From Datisca glomerata (Eukaryota; Streptophyta; Magnoliopsida; Cucurbitales; Datiscaceae), in contig QANY01004032.1 in NCBI GenBank assembly GCA_003255025.1, positions 1-64,000 of the forward strand: 64,000 nt of DNA, written 5' to 3'. Made by a program: the position numbers and the translations under genes. The notes under the pieces were generated by a model that was not told where the DNA came from, ran no database searches, and worked only from the letters and a program-made list of their open reading frames with translations. Shown in pieces: positions 45,874 to 58,090 of the stretch; positions within the stretch are counted from its first letter, which is position 1, and every line of letters begins with the position of its first letter.

Positions 45874-46773
45874 CTTTGATATGGCATTCTAGGCACTATC
45901 TTTGATGAAACTTTGTTCAGAATGTATTATGTTATTTTCAAGGCATATCCCTAGAAAGAATCCGGGAGGGATGAGTAACTCATCATTGACCTAACCATAT
46001 CCATCAGAGTTTGATTCCTTCTCTGTGGCACACCATTCTGTTCTGGAGTGCCTGGTGCTGTAAGCTGAGAAATAATATTTTCTTCCTTAAGAAAGTCTTC
46101 GAACTCTCCTAGCAAGTACTTTCCACCACGATCGAATCATAGTGTTTTGATTTATTTGTCTAATTTCTTTTCAACCATACCCTTGCGAAATATTCATAAC
46201 CTTCTCTTTCTTGGATATTCAATAGCCCATATACATCACTATGTACGAGTTTGACGCATTGAGTGGCTCTTTCACCCTTCACCAAAAATGGTCATTTGAT
46301 CATTTTTCCTTCAATGTAGGATTTACATGTGGGTAGTGATCCCACACTTAAAGTTTGCAATGGACTATCATTTGCAACCCTTTTAATATTGTCTAGGCTA
46401 ATATGGAGAAAATGTAAGTGTCACAAGTAGGTTAGATCGATTGAGTCAGACTTCAACATTTTACTATCCCTTTGTAAATTAACATTTACTTTAGTGTCAC
46501 ATATCATTGGAACTCTTGGTTTTACATAGAATAAGTTTATTTACAAGCGTACAATAGTGATCAAACAATCATTTCTAAAAATACCAATATATTATCAATG
46601 AAAGTTAAGAAAAATCCTTGCTCAATAAGGTTCTTCCAAAAAATTAGGATATGATAAACATCTCGTAAAACCATAAAACTGTTATCAAATGATAATTTAA
46701 TAGTTTCAACTGATACAGCCGAAACTAGTGCTCCATTTTCCTAACGGAAGCTGAACTCGCCCTCACCAAGCCT

Positions 46774-47350
46774 TCAAGTTTCCATGAGCACCTGCAGGGA
46801 ACAACATATATGGTTAGTGGCTGCAGAATCTACAATCCATGAAAATGTAGAGTCATTCATATAACAGGTCTCAGTAACAAGTACCATACATTTGGATTCA
46901 ACACTTTGAGATAATCCGGGCAGTTGCGTTTCTAATGGCCAGTGGCTCCACAATGATGACATTGTCTTTTGACTTGTCCACTTTTGTAGTGCCACTGCTT
47001 TTTGCATCTTTTGAGTTCTACTTTTTAGCATTCTTTGGGCCTCTCTTGTATTTCTTTTTTGCGCTAGAGGTGAAAAACTTACTTTTAGTAAAGTTAGCAT
47101 CTCCATTCTTCATCTTGTCTTTCAGAAACAGGGTCTCAGCAACTTGTAATTTTTTTATAAGCTCAAGAAGTGAGTACATCAAGTTATTCATCGAATAATT
47201 AAGTTTGAAGTTTTCAAAAGTATTAGGCAGGGTTTCAAGGATCATATCAACATGAGTCTCACCATCCAACTCAGCACCCATGATCTTCATCTCATTTAGG
47301 TAACTTATGATCAACATCATGTGTTCGCTGATAGGAGTTCCAGGTTTCAT
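46774..47350 (-). pseudogene. Copia gag of element 2 with broken zinc knuckle
   Basis: MKPGTPISEHMMLIISYLNE, LETLPNTFENFKLNY and LLELIKKLQVAE (47350-47130) are copia gag landmarks. The knuckle at about 46960-46920 reads CHHCGATGH, stop, KRNC: a CX2CX4HX4C motif in which the usual aromatic codon (TGG) has become TAG. A frameshift separates it from the upstream part. Confidence 0.75.
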
Positions 47351-47699
47351 CCGGTAGTTTATGAAGTTTCACACAACAATTTGTTTCGATTGACGACCCT
47401 GATCCTTGAACATTTCGGTGATGTTCAATATCATATCAGTGACGATTTCCATGTTTCGATACTGTTGTTGCAACATATTGCTAACTGATGATAAGATGTA
47501 ACAACTGGTGATATCATCAGAACGCAGCCAAGAAGCACAGACATCATTTCCCTCTTAAGTTGATTCAGCAATAGGCTTAAGGGGACAAGGGGTGGTGAGC
47601 ATGAACTTGTGCTTTTCTACCATCAACATGATATCAAGATTACGTTTCCAATCCATATAATTTTCACTAGTGAGTTTTTTTGCATTCAAGATTTTTTAG

Positions 47700-49380
47700 A
47701 GTGTGGATAATGACATGATTACTGAAAAGAATAAATAAAGTGGTGTAAATAAATATGTAATCATTTAGGAAAGTTTGATGCATGATGTAAATACTTAAAT
47801 ATTTCTTCCATGATGCTATGATCAACAACGATAACTTGTCTCATCTATGGACAATGCCCGAGCTACCTCTTATCGCATCGAGATCTTCTCATTTAATTAA
47901 CGCTTCTCAAGATGTTACTATATCTAGCTCAACTAATTACCAATAGATTTGATCACCTTAGCCCCATTGACTAGCTCCTATGAGAGATTCCAATGTGCTT
48001 CGAATTAAGTTTTTAATCAATGAATCAGCTTAAAAAGTTGCTATGAACTAACAGTTTACTCTAGGAACGGTCTTGCCACACCACTTCCTTTACAAACTTT
48101 AGCTTCTTAAGAAATTGGATGACTCAAAGCAACACATTTTCTAAGTTTCTCCCACTGAATAAAGAACCGCTAGGGCGGCTCTAAGCGATTCCTCGTGCCA
48201 CGATCAAGTTTGCATTGGGGACCTTGGGAACGTTCCAACGTAAACGACCCTCCCACATAGTTTTGGAAAAAATGGATTTTTCTTTCCTTTTTCAAAAATA
48301 TAACTCTTTATTAATTTGAAAAAATAAGTTTTGAAAATTATGAAATTTTATAAAATTTAAATCCAAATTTTAAAATTATAACATTTATAAAATTCACATT
48401 GTATTTAAATTGTAACCCATTATAAATTAAACTACAATGATGCATGTACATGCTATATGGTATTTTGATATTGGCATATCCCTATTTCTATATGACATAT
48501 TATTTGATGATATGAGATTAATAATAAATCATCCATTCAAAATTAACCTCTCTATGACTAATTTCTAATTATAACCCATAAAAGGAACAATAAATAAATT
48601 ACAATAATTCAAATACTAATCTTCATGGGGTTTTGTAATTTCCTTCTTCTCCTTTAGGAAGTCTCACCAATTTGTAAATTTTTACAAAAGTTCCGTCCCA
48701 TTTTCAAAATTCAAATTTAATTTTAAAATTAAATTTCAATAATTTTAACTTTGATAAATAAATTACCAAGTAAATTAATCAATTGGTTTATTTTTAAAAA
48801 TAATTAATAAAATAACTTTCAATTAATTAGTGTTGAAAAATTACCAAATTAAATAAAATTAATTTTTAGGGACTGGATTAAGTTTGGAATCAAATCTCAA
48901 ATCCCTAAAAATAATTTGGGCCAAGTAACCCTTACTTAGTACACCTCAATAGGCTTGGTAGGTCCATGCTAGCCCAATGACCCAATATGACCTTTTGCAC
49001 AATAGGGTTTCCAAAACTCTAAGGTTCCAAAAACCCTAAGGTTTCCTAAACCCTTATGTTTCTGAAACCCTATGTTTTCTAAATCCAATTAGGAAACCCA
49101 CGGCTGAGGGTACGATAGCAGACGGTGTGTGGTGGCCTCAGCGGGCGAAAGTAGGCAGCAGGTTGCAGCGTGCGGCTGTGTTTGATCGAGAAGCGAGCGA
49201 TGACAGATTTACGTGAAATTTAACGATGAAACTTTTGTAAAAATTAAATTACATAAAATCTCATGCCTCAGTTTTGGCGTACATTAATTCTAAAATTAAA
49301 AATAAAATACCTAGAGCCAATATCACAACATCCATTGATACATACGTCTAATCACTAAATATGCACAATTAAGAGCCCAA
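47700..49380 (-). mobile_element. 5' untranslated leader of copia element 2
   Basis: About 1.7 kb lies between the first recognisable gag codons and the primer site. It is AT-rich with no protein-domain trace, including a C-poor stretch near 48300-48850 with many AAATTTAAATT words. It also holds repeated ACCCTAAGGTTTCC-like words at 49010-49080. Confidence 0.5.
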
Positions 49381-49395
49381 GGCTCCGATACAAAT

Positions 49396-51208
49396 TGTTG
49401 GATTGGGTCTTAAAATTTGATGAAAAATAAATTAACCACGAATAGTTCGTGGGTGAAAAAAATTCACAACAAATATTTAATCATATTAAATATCAAACCT
49501 TTTCTATGATCATGATTATTTAGATAAAAGTAATTAGAATAAGTAGAAACAATTTATACCATTCTTGTATCAGAGAAATTTGACTTGGTGGAATTTTTTT
49601 TATCGTCTCACATTCTTCGTTCTTTAGGGTATGTAGAACTTGAATCGATTTTCACACCAACCATCACTCGTATGATTCAAAAGTATTTCTCACAAGGATG
49701 TCTTCAAGAATTGAGTGTAAGCTCTCAAAACAATTGAGGAAGAAAACCAAATTTTTCTACTTCCTCTGGGGTTCGGCGGCAACAGGGAGAGGGGAGACAA
49801 AAACTCTTTTCCTGCTCTATGTAATCACACATTATGGTTGGGTTAGAGATGCAACCCTATTTCCATCCCTTACATAATAATTCAAGAATTTACAATATAC
49901 CTCTATATTGTAAATTTCTATAATTCACTGTCTCCCTACACTACTTATGCGAATTTTACATCTCCCCTCGAGTCAATATTGTGTCCAAATTCATCAATCT
50001 AACTTAATAAATTAATTTGATCTGTATCAATTAATTAATTATTTTTTTATTTACTAACCATCCAATAATTAGAAAATAACAAAATAACTAATTTGAACAT
50101 TAATTTTTTTCTTTACTACTTCAGTGATGACACCCATCACATATGGGTTCGGAAAGTGTAACTTGGTCCAAAACACATTTTTTGTCTAAGTCATGTTATT
50201 TTTCATTCAGCTCCTTATCAGCTACTCTTGAGATCAAATGGACCCATATGAATAAAGTTATAGGACTCAAACACTTGACGAATTTATCTCAATAAATTCT
50301 TGACATATTTAATCCTGACAACATACGACTTCCCTATAGGTCTGATGTCTAATCGACTCTCGATTTATGAACACTATATTTTTTATTGGTGTAAATAAAC
50401 ACTTTTATTTCATTGTGAGATATAAACTTACCATTTTACCCCTCTAGTTATTAATTTGTTAACTCATTTATTCATTGTGAATAAGAAAGACATAATAGTG
50501 AAGTGTCTCGTACAGTTAACAATATTTTATTCAATGACTCATGTCATCGAGTACTAGGTCTTATTTATTTATTCACACACCCATCAATAAAGCATAAGGT
50601 GATATTGTTACTTTTACAATCTCACCATGAATTCCATATCTATGAATCACGCAACTCCAATATAGTTGAATCACGATCCCAACAACCGAGGTATTGTCCG
50701 ATAATTTGAACTCACTCCTTTGTCATATCAAAGATCGTAAATCACTAGCTCAAGTTTTGTATGCACCTCAGGATTAAGGTAATTATGAAAATACCCTAAA
50801 GGTTTGACAGTTAGATTTAGAGATAGATAAACGGCTTTGCTCTAAACTAATTGTTACTAGTCTATTTAACATGTTTCATAACATATCTAAGTCAACCATT
50901 AGAGTCTCCAGTCCCATGTCCCAAGACCAGCATACTTTGGTTCAAGCTTAATCAGACTTGATTGCCCAGTCGACGCTAAGACTGTGAATAAAATCTGAAC
51001 TATTTCAAAAGAGTTTGTCTGGAAGGCCCCTCTGTCTTTATTCTTCTTACGTTGATAATAGTTCCATGACTTAAGTAAATTATAAATATACTTTAATTAA
51101 AGGAAACTTTCATTTATTCATAAAGTTTAGTAATCCATAAATGTCAGAGAAATAACTAAATACTCATAAATAGTTATTGCACCCAACTTTATGGACATAA
51201 TTCTAACA
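49396..51208 (-). repeat. 5' LTR of copia element 2
   Basis: A 1,813-bp LTR matching 42048-43920. The primer site adjoins it at 49381-49394. Confidence 0.8.
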
Positions 51209-51425
51209 GTAGCTTCATCCAGTACTTCCTCAAAGTGTTAAATGTTTCTGCGAGATCTGCAATGTGGTCCGCAGACCTCTTTCTCTTGACAAGCATGTCA
51301 TATATATACACCTCCACGTTCCTCGATATTTGCTCAAAGAACACATTGTTCACCATCCTTTGATAGGTGGCTCCTACATTTTTTAGTCTAAAAGGCATCA
51401 CCGTGTAGCAATAAGTTCCTCAACT
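51209..51425 (-). pseudogene. 5' part of the split gypsy reverse transcriptase
   Basis: Read on minus: LITS, stop, [35 protein letters not shown] and [14 protein letters not shown]. These correspond to the Tat RT stretch GTYCY.VMPFGLKNAGATYQ...YVDDMLVKSK. The catalytic YxDD has become YIYD, so activity was lost. Upstream RT, protease and gag are absent; the LTR follows within about 50 bp. Confidence 0.8.
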
Positions 51426-51472
51426 GGTGATGAGCTGCATGGACGTTTATCATTCCAAAAAACGACCCCAAT

Positions 51473-52804
51473 TATTGTTACAATAAATCTTGTGCGTGAG
51501 GTGTTGTGAAGTCTCTCCTCCATGTGTGAATCATTTATTCCTGAATTCTATACAACACAAACGAACAACTCTAAAGATGAAGAGAACTAGTTGCGGTTTC
51601 CTCGTCGAAGAGCCTCTAATGCCTAAGTCAGTATCCTAGAGTAATTTGGGCAAGAGTTTTCCTTAGGAGAGAGTTGTGTACCATACAGTATTTGTAGAGG
51701 GGATATTTATACCTGGCATTTGGAGAGGGATACGTGTCGAGTAAGTTTCATCCAAGGTGATGACCCTTGTCAAAATGACGAGTTGGAGATGACATTAAAT
51801 ACATGTGTCTTCCGAGCTGATGTGTATTAAAGGTTGATCTTCCTTCAGTCTTAGCGAGCATGGTGGATGTGACTGTTTGATGGCTGTTGCAAATAGGGAA
51901 GCGCCACGTGGAGCGTTACTTTTGGTGAATAATGATGATGCCTAACACAAGGCTAGTCGAGCTCTTGCATCAGATCTACCTCTCGAGGCCCACTAGTTCA
52001 CGTTCACTGATGTTTCCCGAGCTCATTTGATGGTCGACCTGGTCAGGTCAGTTCCTTCCCTTTTGGGAGCTAAACTCTCCCATTCCTCTTCCTAGAGTTA
52101 AGTAGAAATGTTTGTTGTGGCATGCCATGTGGCCATGTCATTGGCATAACACAAACAAAAAACTCTAAAGACAAAAAGAACCGGGGGTGATTTCCTTGTC
52201 GAAGAGTCTTCGATGCCTAAGTCAGTATCCTGGAGTAATTTTGGAAGAGTTTTTCTTAGGAGAGAGTTACGTACCTTACACTTTTTTTAACCGGAATATT
52301 TATACTTGGACTTGGGAGAGGGATGCGTGTCGAGTAAGTGTCAGGCCAGGTGACGGCCCTTGTCGAAATGATGAGATGAGAGCGACATTAAATACTTGTG
52401 TCCCCCGAGCTAACGTGCATTAAATGTTGATTTGCCTTTAGGCCTACTAGACGTGGTTGATGTAACCGTTTGATCGCTTACTCGACGCTTCATTATGGCG
52501 ATTTGAAGTCGATCGATTCTTATTGCAAATAGGGGAGCACCACGTTTAGTGCTACTTTTGGTGAATAATGATGATGTCTAATACAAGGCTAGTCGAGCTC
52601 TTGCGTCAAACCTACCCCTCGAAGCCTCCTAGTTCAAGTTGACGTATGTTTCCCGAGCTCGTTTGGAGGCTGACCTGGTCAGGTCGGTTCCTTACCTTTT
52701 GGGAGCTCAACTCTCCCACTCCTCTTCCTAGAGTTAAATAGAAAGGTTTGTCACGGCATGCCTCGTGGCACCATGTCATTGGCAGTCCAGAAATACCCAT
52801 AATA
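51473..52804 (-). repeat. Two truncated gypsy LTRs in direct tandem
   Basis: Copy 1 (51473-52144) lacks the last ~25 bp that the left LTR has. It passes directly into copy 2 (52145-52804), which lacks the first ~75 bp, at GGCA|TAACACAAAC. Both copies share GATGCCTAAGTCAGTATCC, the TATA region and CGAATAATGATGATG. Copy 2 supplies the outer end CCCATAATA. A recombination or slippage event between LTRs is the simplest cause. Confidence 0.75.
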
Positions 52805-53059
52805 AATATCAATTCAATGTTATAATATAATTCAATAAAGATTTAAACCAATGTAATATGGTCTAGAAATACAAAAATAAAAGTGATATCTTCAATCTCC
52901 ATGGAATGAACGATCATGAAGTTGTGGGGACTCTAAATCTTATTAAGACATAGAAATGAATAAAATTATTATTAGTGTTGAAATAACATAATTAACAATT
53001 ACGTAGAGCATATATTCCTTAGACATTATTATCATAACATCGCTCGGGAATTGTGTGCG

Positions 53060-53760
53060 TGAAGGATTTTATTTTTGCATCATTTTCACAAATACAAATA
53101 CATTTGTTAGTTGAGATTCTAATTGTGGCACCGTAGATTGAAGTTCAACGATCCTTGACTTTACCCTCTCATGTTTCTCTATTGGAAACACTTGTTTGAG
53201 ATGTTGCTTATGAAAACTCACAGTTAATTTATGATCCATATATCACAGTGGGAGTTGGGCCTAATCCCATTCCACAGACTATTTAGGATGCTTTGGCCCA
53301 TAATTTTTGAAAATGTATCTCTAGGTGAAATAGTGTTGCTATCCAACGATTAGATAGCCATAATTTCTTGCACTTCTCCTATAACCGAAACAAATAATTC
53401 AAATTGCATATATGAAATATATATACTTTAAATTACTGATGATAACAATTAAATATTACTTACAACTCTAGATGTAGATTCAAGATCTTCCCAGCTCCCA
53501 TCCTCGTACTTATGCGAATCTATAAACATTTCGACTGGGTTTGGCTCTCTCTCAAACTCCTTCGTCTATCATTATGTTTAAAAGAAATTATATTTTTTAT
53601 CACAATACATAAAAATAAAATACTACTTATAATACAAAATATTTATTTACCATTTCATCTATTCATCTAGCATAGTATTTTCTTCCACATGAATGATTTA
53701 TCATTTGTTTCGATTGCACCATAGAAATTGTTTCACCACGGTTCTATTATTTGTGAAATA
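53060..53760 (-). pseudogene. Transposase_24-like (CACTA accessory protein) fragment
   Basis: Minus-strand readings include ETNDKSFMWKK (~53700), then REPNPVEMFIDSHKYEDGSW followed by EDLESTSRV (53545-53470), and HVSIREKHERVKSRIVELQ with STVPQLESQLTNVF (53200-53090). These match the En/Spm 'Transposase_24' pattern: a P-x-E-F/I-x-x-H-K-DG motif followed by a C-terminal coiled coil. Intervening stops or introns make it non-functional as read. Its presence supports the CACTA call around the nest. Confidence 0.55.
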
Positions 53761-54043
53761 AACTTAATATTTATTCTATGTACTAAAAGAAATTCATTGT
53801 AAAAAGAAAACATTGGACAGCAACATTTCGCTGATCTCTTGGAATAATATTATCGAATTTATGTCTCAGATATTCTTATTTGCTCGGATATATTCATGTA
53901 TATTCTCTTATTTGCTTATTTTTGTTATCCTTCCAACTCTTAATGATGGTGGACCATGTGTGTTTATCTTAGATTTGGTAACTTTTCGTTTACTCTAAAA
54001 AATAACAAATGAGTTGCTATATCCTATTTTCTTGGTAGTGTAT

Positions 54044-55134
54044 TAGGTTAGAGGATATACCCGTAGAACTTTGTAATTATGGAACAAGCTATGCACGATA
54101 CATGCCCTTTAAAGCTACCGTTCAAGAAGTCTCAAAGATAGGAGAATGAGAACCAGACACTAGCATGTTAAAGGAAAAAGTGATGCTTATTAATGGACGT
54201 ATGAATCGATCCACCATTTGCTATCATTGTGGTTTAGAATCGATTCTTTATTAATGAGTCACCATTTCTTTGAACCTTGTCAATGATCGAACTTAAATAT
54301 ATGAACTGTGTAATTTGATGAGTAAATAAGAACAAGGAAGACTGGTATAGAAAGGATGAAGTAATGATAGAGGAAGTCATTGCTAGTAGTAATGACTTGT
54401 CATGATCCATTTGTTCATATATAATCCATGTCCTATGTGTATCAAAAAACATTCTTTACGCTATGCGTGATAATAAAATAGAGTCAAATGGTCAATCCTG
54501 AAATTACCAAAGGAGTACTAACTAATAGTTGAGTGTTCTTTTATTGGCTTCTCCATGAATTTACTCACAACACAACTGGCATATGCAATTTCAATGAGGT
54601 GATTTCAAGGTATGTCAATTGTCACAATCAATATCCATGCATAGTAGCATTAACAAGATCATCATTCATGTCATTAGTCAAATCATGATTTGTTTTTATA
54701 AGAAAGTGACATGGTTTGCATCCCATCATTCAGCCTTTTTGATAAACCATCAAGTGTATACTTTTGAGGAAAAGACCATTCTTCGATCTTACTGGTTTGA
54801 TGTCCAAAAAATAGTACACCCACTAGGTTTTAAAAGCCCTAACAATCTTTTTCATATGCGCACTTAATGAATCGGTAAATAGGCCGCTGATCAGCATCCA
54901 AGCTTTACTAAGTAATAAGGGTGAGGCCGAGGCAAGTGCGCATGAAACCATTCAAAGGTAGCTAAGCAAGGAAATTAGCAAAGATAACTTATGGTTGTGT
55001 GCTTATCATCAAAGCGTCCAGTGTCGGGTTGTCACAAGTAGGAATGTTAGTCATGGCTAGACAACCAAGATACATGTCTTTCTCCCTGGTCATATTCGAT
55101 ATCCTTGATTGAAAAAGTGTTTGCACATTACTTC
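54044..55134. other. Intergenic sequence, nothing recognised
   Basis: Between the CACTA right end and the third copia element there are only short frames without family features. The last 5 bases before the copia element (CACTT, 55135-55139) are its target duplication. Confidence 0.5.
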
Positions 55135-55399
55135 CACTTTGTAGAATAGTTGAATGTAGTAGAAAATTTAGAGAAGAAGAAAAAGGAAATGAGGAAGAAG
55201 AAGACTGTGAAATGCTCATGTATTATTGAGAGCAATATTCACCAAAAACTTACAAAGGAAGAGCAACAAGATATATATAGAAAGGAAACTGAAATAAACT
55301 AACAACTAATCTAACCAGCACTAACAAAACTATATAAAGGAGAGATACAAAGTATTATACAGTAGATGTACTAATTCTAAGTTTATACTATTTATCACG

Positions 55400-56870
55400 G
55401 CCCTTCAAACTGATGCTCCTAAAGGAATTAGTTTGCTCTAAAATGAAGAAAATAAGGGAAAATATAATGTTTTGGGGAATATATCAGCAACATGTTCGTG
55501 TGAAGAAATGTGACTGATTACAAGATCTTTCTTAGCAATCTTTTCCCTTATGAACTAAAAGTCTATTTCAATATGTTTGGTCTGAGCATGGATTAGAAGC
55601 CAATGCTATATCATACATGTTATCATACCATAGTTGAGGAGTGAAAGGAAGAGCAATGTCTAGTTTCTTTAAAAGCTGTCTAATCCAAGAAATTTTAGCA
55701 GTAGTGTTGGCTAGAGTCCTGTACTCAGCCTATGTGCTTCACATGGAAACAATAGATTTCTTCTTGACAGGATAAAAAATGGGGTTTGAATGAAGGAAAA
55801 TAGCAAAACTAGTGGTAGACTACCTATTCTGAGTGTCCCTAGCCCAATCTTCTTCACAATAGGCATTGAGGCATAAAATTCCTGGTTTGAATAAGAACCC
55901 ATGATCTGAGGTACCCTTGAGAAACCTGAGGATCCTTTTTACAACAAAAAAATGAATAGAAGTTGGAGAGTGCATGAATTGATACTTTTTTTAACTACAA
56001 AGGAGATGTCTGGTCTAGTAAAGGTTAACTATTGTAAACCACCTACAAAAGTTCTGTATTCAGTTGAATCAGAAAGGGGGGGGGGTACCTTTAGGATTAT
56101 AAAAGCTAAGCTTTTCCAATAAAATGGGTTTTACAAGGTTTGACATTACTTAGGCTTGCTTTGTTTAGGAGATCACGAACATATTTTTGTTGGTGAATAA
56201 ACAAACTAGAGGGAGATTGACAAATCTGAAGGCCAAGGAAGTATTTGACAATACCTAAAATCTGTCATTTCAAACTCTTGATTTAGTAAGGAAATTAAGG
56301 AAGCTATAAAATTAGAATTAGGGCCTGTGATGAGGATTCATCAACATAGAGAAGAAGAATTAGAATTAGATAAAAAAAGAGAGGGATTAGTAAGAGATGT
56401 ACCGAAACCCAAAGTCACTAAGTGGGATGTAAACCTTTCAAACTAGGCTCTAGGAGTCTGTTTGTGACCATAAATGGATTTATTCACTTTATAGATATAA
56501 TAAGGAAATTCAGGGTTGATAAAGCTTTGGGGGTTGTGTCACATATACCTCTTCTTGAAGAATGCCACGGAGAAAGGTAATTTTGACATCAAGTTGGTGT
56601 AAAGGCCAAGAGAAATATGTTGCAAGTGACAATAAAAAACTCACAATAGTTGATTTAACAATTGTACTGAAAGTTTCCTTATAATCAAGCCCTGATTTCC
56701 TAGTGGAAGAGGAGTAAGAGTCAAAGTATTCTGCTATTGTAAAATAGAAAATTCATTAAGCATACATTGTTTCCAAATATCAGACTTAGCAGCAACACTA
56801 TAGGAAGTTGGTTCGATCTCTTCTGAGACTGGCAGCACAGTTTGAAAAGTAGCAAGACATGTCCTTTTCT
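55400..56870 (-). pseudogene. Copia RT/RNase H of element 3, catalytic motif lost
   Basis: The minus strand at 56333-56350 reads LLYVDESS where YVDDML is expected, so the second catalytic Asp is gone, with a probable small deletion. Traces of RNase H (SNQEFYASMPIVKK at 55900-55860) follow. Many stops occur. Confidence 0.65.
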
Positions 56871-58090
56871 TTAAAATACTTGATTGGACTTGATCTGCAT
56901 GGAATGAGTATTACCTGAAATAGATAAAGATGGAACACTAGAAGCAGTAGTTAGACCATTAATCATAGTAGGTTGTGCCAAAGTCTGAATATGAGGAATA
57001 TAACTATGAAGATCTATGGATATTGAGGATATACTAATAGAATTAGGTGTTAAGAAGCAAGATGTTTGAGGACTAGAAGTGCACCTATCGGTAGACCGAC
57101 TAGTTTCAGAAGTAGAATTACTTATATCTGTAAAATTACAAATATCAGTAGAAAAGATATCATGACTTATATTTGTAGAATTTGGTTTGTTTAAGTTGGA
57201 TATAAGTATATATAAGTGAGGAGTATAACTAGAAGGTGAAGAGTGAAAGTGATGTGTGCATGAGTTTTTAGGCAGAGAAGATGATGCAAAGAGAAATGTT
57301 TCTTCATTAAAAATAACATGTCTATATATTAGAAGTTTCTTAGAAACCATATTATAACAGATATACCCTATAGACTTAAGAGAATAGCCAAGAAAAGCAT
57401 GCTGAGGTGAACGAGGTATAAGTTTATGAGTGTTATATGGTTTTAATAGTGGGTAACAAGAACACCCAAATACCTTTAAAGCATTATAATTAGGTAAGTG
57501 GCTAAACAAAATTTCAAAAGGACTTTTATCATTAAGAGTAGTAGTGAGAAGTCTATTTATAAGAAATGTGGCTGTAGAGAAGGCATGAAACCAAAATTCA
57601 AGAGGCACATAAGCATTAATCATGAAAGTTAAGGCAGTTTCTACAACATGCATATTCTTTCTCTCAGCGACACCATTCTCTTCTGGTGTGTATGAATAAG
57701 AAATTTGATGAGATACACCTTTAGATGAAAGAAATTAAGTGAATGACTTGTTATTATACTCTCCTCCACCACCATCAGTTCTTAAAAGTTTAAGTTTGGA
57801 GGAGAGAAGATTTTCAATATATGGTAAGAAAGACTGAAAGATAGAGTAAACATCATATTGAAGGAACATTGGAAAATTCCATGTGTATTTACTAGTATTG
57901 TCAATGAATGATACATAGTATTTATAGCCATCAAAAGAAAGAGCAGGGGCTGAACCCCATATATCACTATGAACAAGGTCTAAAGATAAATATGTTATAG
58001 TTCTAGAAAACGTAAAAGGTAATTTTGTCATTTTGCCTTATATACAACTTTGACAAATACAATTATTTGATGAAAAAAAAAGGGAATTGA
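56871..58090 (-). pseudogene. Copia integrase of element 3, nearly continuous
   Basis: Blocks in order: DLVHSDIWGSAPALSFDGY (58000-57940), FIDNTSKYTW, LRTDGGGGEYNNKSF (57790-57745), an in-frame stop near 57735, PEENGVAERKN (57690-57655), then 260 open codons at 57653-56871 with EFWFHAFSTATFLINRL, LKVFGCSCYPLLKPYN, HAFLGYSLKSIGY and HVIFNEETF. The D,D,E positions (HSD, RTD, PEENG) are present. Only one or two stops separate the pieces, so this is a relatively young decay. Confidence 0.75.

Larger units (their letters stand above)
42048..51208 (-). mobile_element. Ty1/copia retrotransposon inserted in the gypsy reverse transcriptase
   Basis: The LTRs are 42048-43920 and 49396-51208 (1.87 and 1.81 kb), starting TGTTGAATCGGG or TGTTGGATTGGG and ending ACA. 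The primer site TTTGTATCGGAGCC (degenerate initiator Met) lies on minus at 49381-49394, and a polypurine tract (AAGTGGGAGTT) lies at 43921-43931. Both ends fall inside one RT coding sequence: LRKYWMKL lies right of it and LNLSKCTF left of it, so the host gene would be continuous without the insert. Flanking pentamers TCAGC and GTAGC agree only at AGC. Gag and pol are broken by stops. Confidence 0.85.
35230..52804 (-). mobile_element. Tat-type Ty3/gypsy element, 5' part deleted and split by a copia element
   Basis: The left (3') LTR is at 35230-35966; diverged LTR copies lie at 51473-52144 and 52145-52804. Flanks read AATAC (35225-35229) and AATAT (52805-52809), a target duplication with one change. 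On minus the order from the right is RT start (51425-51209), copia insertion (42048-51208), RT end, RNase H, integrase (42047-39814), then an antisense ORF on plus (36640-38691), then the 3' LTR. Gag, protease and the primer site are missing: only ~50 bp separate the right LTR from RT. Removing the copia element leaves ~8.4 kb. Confidence 0.8.
34761..54040. mobile_element. CACTA (En/Spm) transposon remnant hosting nested elements
   Basis: The left end begins CACTACAAAAAAACCCAG, followed by GC-rich GGCGGTTTT/AACCGCC motifs (34790-34930) typical of CACTA subterminal repeats. The right end reads TTTTCTTGGTAGTG, reversed CACTACCAAGAAAA. Both are flanked by TAT (34758-34760 and 54041-54043), the 3-bp duplication expected for CACTA. 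Excluding the nested gypsy element (35230-52804) leaves ~1.7 kb with a Transposase_24-like fragment (53060-53760). The weak point is that the right subterminal sequence lacks the GGCGGTTTT motifs, so the two ends may belong to different CACTA copies. Confidence 0.5.
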
